From positions 868,001 to 932,000 of the forward strand of contig CAWDXZ010000002.1 in assembly GCA_963806455.1 (NCBI GenBank): 64,000 bases of DNA. Reading direction: 5' to 3'. This stretch comes from Bog-756 sp963806455. GTDB taxonomy: Bacteria; Actinomycetota; Acidimicrobiia; Acidimicrobiales; RAAP-2. Shown piece by piece: positions 59,411-64,000 of the stretch. Both the position numbers and the translations under genes were made by a program. Under the pieces are notes generated by a model. The model did not search any database. It worked only from the letters and a program-made list of their open reading frames with translations, and had not been told where the DNA came from. Positions within the stretch are counted from its first letter, which is position 1. Each line of letters starts with the position of its first letter.

Positions 59411-59687
59411 GTGGGGCCGCTGGAGAAGCAGTTCACCGGCCCCGTGCACAAGGGCCCCGACAAGGGGCCTGGACCTATGTGGTCATGCCCGGTTCCGTGG
59501 AGTACTTCGGTACCCGAGGTCTCGTCAAGGTGCGAGGGACGGTCGACGGCAACCCCTTCCACAGCTCGTTCATGGCCCTGGGAGACGGACCCACAGACTG
59601 CCGGTGACGGCTCGGACCCGGCGGGTTATCGGCAAGGAGGCCGGAGACCTGGTCACGGTGCGCCTGGCGGAGCGGTTGGCCCGATGA
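59411..59687 (+). pseudogene. DUF1905 (YdeI/OmpD-associated-like) gene with two frameshifts
   Basis: Three frames join to a complete DUF1905 domain of about 92 residues: PLEKQFTGPVHKGPDKG, then WTYVVMPGSVEYFGTRGLVK and VRGTVDGNPFHSSFMALGDG, then HRLPVTARTRRVIGKEAGDL and VTVRLAERLAR before TGA. Breaks lie near 59464-59469 (a GGGG run one base short) and 59586-59592. GTG 59411 is the likely original start. The flanking intervals 59204-59410 and 59688-59940 show no recognisable gene. Confidence 0.85.
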
Positions 59688-59940
59688 GCGGTTGACGCAC
59701 GCAAGATACCCATTCTCAACCGATCCGCGGACCTCCGTCTGTCCGAGCCATCACCTCATCACGGCCGGACGTCCCGCCCGTCCTCAGCACGCCTCGGCGC
59801 TGCGGGCGGACACGCGATTTGCGGGGTGACCGGCGCTGTCCTCCGATGTCCTGGGCGAGGGCCCCGGAGCGTCTCGCCGGTACGGTAGGTGCACGCTGTC
59901 GGCCAGAAGCGCCGCCCGCAGATGGAGGAAAGGGGACGTG

Positions 59941-60675
59941 ATGAGAGCATTCATTGCCGAGGTTCGCCAAACCCTCTTCCCCGGCCGCGAGGGCAAGGAG
60001 GGCCCATTGCCACCGCTTCTCCTGACTCTCACGTTCGTCACCGGTGTGGTCGACGCCTTCAGCTATTTGGTCCTCGGGCATGTCTTCGTGGCCAACATGA
60101 CAGGCAATGTCGTGTTCCTGGGGTTCGCCCTGGCGGGAGCACCCGGGTTCTCCATCGGGGCATCAGCTGTGGCCCTTGTGTCGTTCTGGCTCGGCGCCCT
60201 CCTCGGCGGAAGGATCGGCAAGAGTCGACGAGATCACCGGGGTCGGCTACTCAGTTCAGCCGCCGGCATTCAAGCCGTCTTCGTCTCAGCCGCTGTGATC
60301 CTCGCCTCGCTGAGCGGGACTCCGGTGGGAGCACACTATCAATACGCGCTGATCGCGGTCCTGGCAGTGGCCATGGGAGTGCAGAACGCCACCGCGAGAC
60401 AACTCTCGATCCCTGACCTGACGACCACGGTTCTTACTCTGACGATCACGGGCATCGCCGCCGACAGCGCGATCGCCGGGGGAAAGGGATCCAGATCGGG
60501 GCGCCGGCTCACGGCTGTGGTCTCGATGCTCATCGGTGCCCTGGTCGGTGCGGCCTGTGTCCTGCACGTGCATATCGTTCTCGCCCCCGCGATCGCTCTC
60601 GTCGCACTTGTCGTTGTGGCACTGATCACCCATGTGCTGGCCAAACGTGGGAATCTGTGGGTCCAGAGCCAGTAG
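59941..60675 (+). CDS. DUF1275 (YoaK-like) membrane protein
   Basis: This 244-residue polytopic protein has about six helices. Family marks are VTGVVDAFSYLVLGHVFVAN, MTGNVVFLGFALAGAPGFSI and AMGVQNATARQLSIPDLTTT followed by VLTLTITG. DUF1275 proteins have no settled function. ATG 59941 is preceded by GGAAAGGGG. Its codon choice is less GC-extreme than in the housekeeping cluster. It converges with the cupin gene 29 bp away. Confidence 0.88.
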   Translation: MRAFIAEVRQTLFPGREGKEGPLPPLLLTLTFVTGVVDAFSYLVLGHVFVANMTGNVVFLGFALAGAPGFSIGASAVALVSFWLGALLGGRIGKSRRDHRGRLLSSAAGIQAVFVSAAVILASLSGTPVGAHYQYALIAVLAVAMGVQNATARQLSIPDLTTTVLTLTITGIAADSAIAGGKGSRSGRRLTAVVSMLIGALVGAACVLHVHIVLAPAIALVALVVVALITHVLAKRGNLWVQSQ

Positions 60676-60685
60676 GACCACCCGG

Positions 60686-60714
60686 ACCGGGCCGTCGACC
60701 GAGGTCAGGCCGGT
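60686..60714. terminator. Candidate terminator hairpin between DUF1275 and cupin genes
   Basis: ACCGGGCC and GGCCGGT flank a 14-nt loop at the convergent gene ends, giving a 7-bp GC stem with one bulged base. There is no T-run. Support is weak apart from the location. Confidence 0.3.
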
Positions 60715-61139
60715 TCCATCCCATGGCGGCGGATGAGCGCCAGCTCGGCATCGCGGTCGGGTGCCACGGCGGAGGCCCACAGCTGCTCGAGCTCCTCGAA
60801 GTACCGATCGAGCCCGGGCGCATGGAGGACGAGCAGTCGTGCCGCCTCCGAGCCGGTGTTGCCGAACGTGTGCGCGTCGCCTGCGGCGACCAGCACGAAC
60901 ACACCCGGTACGCCCTCGAACACCTCGTCCTCGACATGGAATTCGACGGTCCCGTCCAGGACGAAGTAGGCCTCGTCGTTGGCGACATGGCGGTGCGCCG
61001 GGGGCATGCGTCCGCCGGGCGGCAGCCTCCTCTCCATCAGCGAGAACCGGCCCTCCGTGTCCGAGGCGACGACCTTGAACCACATCTCGCTGCCACGCGC
61101 CTCCCGGCGCACTCCTTCACCACTGTTCCAGCGGAGCAT
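60705..61139 (-). CDS. Cupin domain protein
   Basis: This is a single-domain cupin of 144 residues. Motif 1 is MPPAHRHVANDEAYFVLDGTVEF with two His and a Glu; motif 2 (GVFVLVAAGDAHTFGNTGS) contributes the last His. These residues would bind one metal ion. The substrate is unknown; many such proteins are dioxygenases or sugar-sensing proteins. ATG 61139 follows GGGAGATGGGAGC; the open frame above it is not cupin-like. Confidence 0.88.
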   Translation of the reverse strand: MLRWNSGEGVRREARGSEMWFKVVASDTEGRFSLMERRLPPGGRMPPAHRHVANDEAYFVLDGTVEFHVEDEVFEGVPGVFVLVAAGDAHTFGNTGSEAARLLVLHAPGLDRYFEELEQLWASAVAPDRDAELALIRRHGMEPA

Positions 61140-61183
61140 GCTCCCATCTCCCGGGTCGAGCCCACCATTGCAGCTGAACGAGC

Positions 61184-61549
61184 TCAGGCGGCAGGGGGGG
61201 CTTGTGCCAGCCAGTAGTCGTTCAAGCGGCCCTGCGTCTTGAACACCCAGATGATGCCGCCCACGATCGGCAGGAACACCCAAAACCCGGTGAGCCCCGT
61301 CACGGGCTCGGTCTGCCCGGTCCGCCCGTAGAGCCCCCCGACCTCGGCGGGCAGGAGGAATGCGTTCACAATGCTGAGGAGGAAGGCGAACAGGAGGCCG
61401 AGGCCACCACCGATTCCCTCACCCGAGTACGCCTTCAGTTCCTTGAAGGAGGCATACTGCCAATAGAGTGCGTAGATGCCGATCGTCACGATCGACAGCA
61501 GAATCACCGCGATGGGGCTTCTGATCGTTCCTACCGGTCGTTCAGCCAT
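61184..61549 (-). CDS. DUF4234 domain small membrane protein
   Basis: This 121-residue protein has three predicted helices. The DUF4234 pattern is clear in PIAVILLSIVTIGIYALYWQ followed by YASFKELKAYSGEGIGGGLG, with a last helix GFWVFLPIVGGIIWVFKTQG and RLNDYW near the end. The function is unknown. ATG 61549 has an excellent Shine-Dalgarno (AAGGAGG, 8-nt spacing), which fixes the start. It is 44 bp upstream of the cupin gene on the same strand. Confidence 0.88.
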   Translation of the reverse strand: MAERPVGTIRSPIAVILLSIVTIGIYALYWQYASFKELKAYSGEGIGGGLGLLFAFLLSIVNAFLLPAEVGGLYGRTGQTEPVTGLTGFWVFLPIVGGIIWVFKTQGRLNDYWLAQAPPAA

Positions 61550-61623
61550 GGCACCCGCCTCCTTATCGAGCGTCCGGCTCGATTCGCAACAGTCCACCAC
61601 ACCTGACGTCGGGAGGACACGTT

Positions 61624-61830
61624 ATGGACATCGAGGTCGTCTTCACCGGGGTCGGCTTCGCCGATGTCGATGCCGCCGAACCCTGGCGCACCCGCCTCTT
61701 CGGACGATCACCAGACGTCATCGTGCATGGAAGACGAGGGCATCTGAAGTGCGGCGGTGCAATGACACGGCCTGGAGCTAGGTGACGACTGTCAGATGCC
61801 CACTGGTGACACTGTCTGTGGCAGATCAGC
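61624..61830 (+). pseudogene. VOC-like gene remnant with frameshift and stop codons
   Basis: A good Shine-Dalgarno (GGGAGGAC) and ATG 61624 open MDIEVVFTGVGFADVDAAEP then WRTRLFGRSPDVIVH, the usual beginning of a small VOC protein. At about 61732 the frame is lost. Pieces HEDEGI, NDTAWS and PLVTLSVAD continue in other frames with in-frame stops between them. The present open frame ends after 53 codons at 61785. The second half of the domain is not recognisable. Confidence 0.7.
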
Positions 61831-61899
61831 CAACGGTGCGGGCGGCAACACCGCCAGCCATTGATGACCGTTTGCTCGAGTTCCCGAGCGGTCACATAG

Positions 61900-62567
61900 C
61901 TATCTGGACAGCAGTCGACCCCACCAGTGCGTCGATGCATCATCTCGCAGGATCTGTCTGTTCGGGGTGCTGTGGAAGTTCCCGATGTCGAACCTCGGTT
62001 CGGTGACCGATGCGCCGCCTCTGGTCACATACACGACCCCAGGGAGCACGTTGACCTCGCTGATGAGGTCCGGGCGACTGGCAACGACCATGACCAACTC
62101 GACGATCAACTTGGACAATGGCGTCACTTGGTCCTTGAACGCGTCCCAGTTCCTCTGCCAATTGTCCGGGTTTCCGCCGGGATAGTGCGCCCAACCCCAG
62201 TCCTCTATCACGTAGACGCCACCGGGACGGAGCCTCGGGAGGAGCGTGTTCAGCGATGCCTTCGTCAGGTCATAGGTATGCGAGCAGTGTTCTCGACACG
62301 CCTCGGTGCAAACCGCACCAGATTGTCGAGATAGTGCCTGGATTTTTCGAGTACGAACAGATCGGGAGTCGACATCCACACGTTCCAGGTCGTCGGATCG
62401 ACCGTCAACGCGAAGCTGGCCCTCCCGACGTTGAGCCGTTTGTCCTCATCGTTCCACTGCAGCCGTTCGGCGCGGGCTGATGACGGGTTCTCGCTGGACG
62501 ATTGCGCGCTGCTCACGGCGCCGATGCTAGGTGCACCACTAGGGGGACGCAGGGTGTCCGTCGGCAT
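61900..62567 (-). pseudogene. Class I SAM methyltransferase gene lacking its cofactor-binding core
   Basis: The N-terminal part (62567 to about 62290) reads STPDLFVLEKSRHYLDNLV then RFAPRRV. The C-terminal part, in another frame, reads CSHTYDLTKASLNTLLPRLR, PGGVYVIEDWGWAHYPGG, then ELVMVVASRPDLISEVNVLP. In intact relatives these flank the glycine-rich SAM-binding motif I and the acidic strand. Here that middle, about 60-70 residues, is missing and the ends are joined out of frame near 62290. The product cannot bind SAM. Such enzymes are often found in glycan or natural-product clusters. Confidence 0.8.
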
Positions 62568-62589
62568 GCGAGTCCCAATGCCGGACGAT

Positions 62590-62781
62590 CACACCGTCGG
62601 GACGCGTCACCCAGGCGAACTGGCGTAACCTCCGACCAGATGAAATGCGTGGCGTGGAACAGGACGACGAGTGAACCGATACGGCCCTCAACCCTTCGGT
62701 GTCTGGGCGGAAGACCCTGTCTTCTGGTGCTGTGCCGCCAATGTCAAGCGATGCCGATCCGTCCTCGATAGCAATGGACAC
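62590..62781 (-). pseudogene. Acyltransferase-3 (OafA/YrhL) N-terminal fragment
   Basis: From GTG 62781 the frame contains FRPDTEGLRAV (about 62714-62682), the hallmark start of acyltransferase-3 proteins. VVLFHA follows in another frame (62668-62651) after 11 instead of 12 bases. The expected next helix (GGFVGVDVFFVISGF-like) is absent; sequence related to the methyltransferase remnant begins instead. Only the first 40 or so residues survive. Nothing further is recognised between 62782 and 62959. Confidence 0.65.
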
Positions 62782-62959
62782 GATCTGGTCGGCGCCGAAC
62801 CCCGTTGCCGGTCCGGCTGCGTCGGTACCCTACTGGGTTCGGGAACAGAGTGCCCTCCGCCGACTCCCGATTCCACATTCGGCCAGTCTCTCAGTAATGC
62901 GGCCCACTCTCTGAGGAGCCAGGTGGTTCCGGGCCCGTCGTGGGCCGATGGCCTCCGTA

Positions 62960-64000
62960 TCAGGTCAGATTGAACGCCGTGTACCCCTGCCGCAACGACG
63001 CCGATCCCGAGGCGCCGATGTAGTAAATGCCGAGGGGGGCCTTCGGGATCTTCCCAGAGCACGAGAAGGACCCGGTTCCGGTGGCCGTCGCGGTGCAGAG
63101 CAGAGCCTTCTTGGTGCTCGAAAGGAACAGGCTGACCTTGACCAACTCCCCGCTCGCAAATCCCGAGCCGGAGATGACGACTGTCGTCTTCTTCGGCCCG
63201 GAGTTCGGAGCTATGGCCGCAGTCTCTTCTTGCTGAATGCACGAATAAGCGTTGCTGGCGTTGAAGTCCTGGTTGCTAAACTCCTCCTGAACGAAGTAGC
63301 CGTGCCCGTTGATCGTCTGGTTGCGTAGAGCCCCCGGTGAACCCTGGAACGAGAGGCTGTCGCCGTAGATGTACGCGCAGTCGTCTCCGATCTCATTTCC
63401 CGTCCTGTCAAACCAGGCTGTCCCTTGTGGATCGCTGATCGTCTCGGAAATCTCGTGACTGGCGATGCTGATCTCAGAATCGGCGTCGATGTTTGCGTTG
63501 GGCGACTGGTTGCCACCCGTGTTGGAACCCCCGTCGGAGCTGCACGTCCAACCCAACGGCGAGTCGACGACGGCGTAGGTCATGTTGGCCACCAGAGGCG
63601 GCGAGCCGAAGGCGTGATAGCCGCAAAATCCCGGCTTGGCGTTGATGCTGCAGCCCCCTCCGCCCGCTCCGTTCGTACTTGTGTAGCAGGTCTCGACGCC
63701 CTTGGGCATGAAGTACATGTAGAGGTGAGCCAAATCGGTGTTCGGCAGCTTGTGCGACGTGGTAAAGGTCTTGGCCTCACTCAGCAGCTGGGCATTCGTG
63801 ATGCACTTCGAATATCCCGTACCGTCGGACCAAATCTTCCCCGAGTCCGGCGTGCACCCGTTCGCCGGGAACTTCGCGGTATCAGTGACCGGAGTGCCCG
63901 CATGCAGCCTGCGGCTCAGATTCTTCCCGCTCGCATTCGTATATTGAGTGAGTGCGGCAAAGACGTCGGTCGTCGTTCCATTGTCCGCTGCCGCGTCAGT
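62960..64000 (-). CDS. EXORDIUM/PHI-1-like secreted protein, partial (runs off right edge)
   Basis: These are the C-terminal 346 residues of a probably exported protein; the start lies beyond 64000. It shows the family's metal-site-like ISIASHEISETISDPQGTAW, preceded by GFCGYHAFGSPPLVANMTYA and followed by DDCAYIYGDS and NGHGYFVQEEFSNQD. Several Cys may form disulfides. The C-terminal 85 residues (GPKKTTVVISGSGFASGELV) look like an IPT/Ig-type domain. Base composition is clearly less GC-rich than in the left two-thirds of the window, and rare codons such as AAA and ATA are frequent. The function is unknown. Confidence 0.75.
   Translation of the reverse strand, partial: TDAAADNGTTTDVFAALTQYTNASGKNLSRRLHAGTPVTDTAKFPANGCTPDSGKIWSDGTGYSKCITNAQLLSEAKTFTTSHKLPNTDLAHLYMYFMPKGVETCYTSTNGAGGGGCSINAKPGFCGYHAFGSPPLVANMTYAVVDSPLGWTCSSDGGSNTGGNQSPNANIDADSEISIASHEISETISDPQGTAWFDRTGNEIGDDCAYIYGDSLSFQGSPGALRNQTINGHGYFVQEEFSNQDFNASNAYSCIQQEETAAIAPNSGPKKTTVVISGSGFASGELVKVSLFLSSTKKALLCTATATGTGSFSCSGKIPKAPLGIYYIGASGSASLRQGYTAFNLT

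Noticed and set aside
1..64000. tRNA or rRNA genes
   Set aside because: No stretch with a convincing T-loop (GTTCRANYC) paired with an acceptor stem was seen outside coding sequence on either strand. A tRNAscan run would be decisive.
51660..64000. Insertion sequence or prophage as the cause of the decayed region
   Set aside because: No transposase, integrase or recombinase motif and no terminal inverted repeats or target duplications were seen. The breaks are small indels and deletions.

Overview
The window is GC-rich chromosomal DNA from an actinobacterium. It carries a phosphatidylinositol-mannoside (PIM) gene set, a mycothiol ligase (mshC), an F420 reductase, PdxST, and the order ruvC-ruvA-ruvB ... 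yajC-secD-secF-relA-hisS-aspS ... alaS-ruvX-mltG-aroE, which from memory also exists in mycobacteria. queA-tgt sits between ruvB and yajC, and a secreted S53 protease ends in GGIFTFGDA-type repeats. Together these suggest a deep-branching lineage such as Acidimicrobiia rather than a mycobacterium. The taxonomic call is inference.

Layout. 1-1893: a leftward glycosyltransferase, response regulator and histidine-kinase start with overlapping codons. 1937-8343: AI-2E-type exporter, YbhN-type membrane protein, polyphosphate kinase and a SEDS glycosyltransferase on alternating strands. 8359-36498: a near-continuous leftward housekeeping cluster, from upstream pdxS-pdxT-yebC-ruvCAB-queA-tgt-yajC-secDF-relA-hisS-aspS-rarA, then the S53 protease and two small membrane proteins, then alaS-ruvX-mltG-aroE-rodA-bfn. 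Many neighbours overlap by GTGA or ATGA. 36787-38000: a YceI gene and a divergent MarR regulator around a compact operator region. 38021-48933: a second leftward block, npdG-mshC-thrS-HIT-(29-codon ORF)-VOC-pgsA-patA-(PAS-GGDEF)-pimA, then an M48 peptidase. It joins PI/PIM lipid synthesis with mycothiol and F420 redox functions and has a diguanylate cyclase inserted between patA and pimA. 48997-51647: rightward fabI, a SnoaL-like gene and an acyl-CoA dehydrogenase.

51660-64000 is an accessory region: aldehyde dehydrogenase, TetR, nitronate monooxygenase, amidase, short-chain dehydrogenase, carboxymuconolactone-decarboxylase-like protein, epimerase, DUF1275, cupin and DUF4234 genes, and a lower-GC EXORDIUM-like secreted protein running off the right edge. 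It holds at least six broken genes: a frameshifted aldehyde dehydrogenase, two VOC remnants, a DUF1905 gene, a methyltransferase lacking its SAM-binding core, and an acyltransferase-3 fragment. No such lesion was noticed in the roughly 50 kb to the left, so local decay is more likely than general sequencing error.

No tRNA, rRNA, CRISPR array or insertion sequence was recognised. Starts are uncertain for several genes because GTG/TTG starts and leaderless messages are common in this kind of genome.
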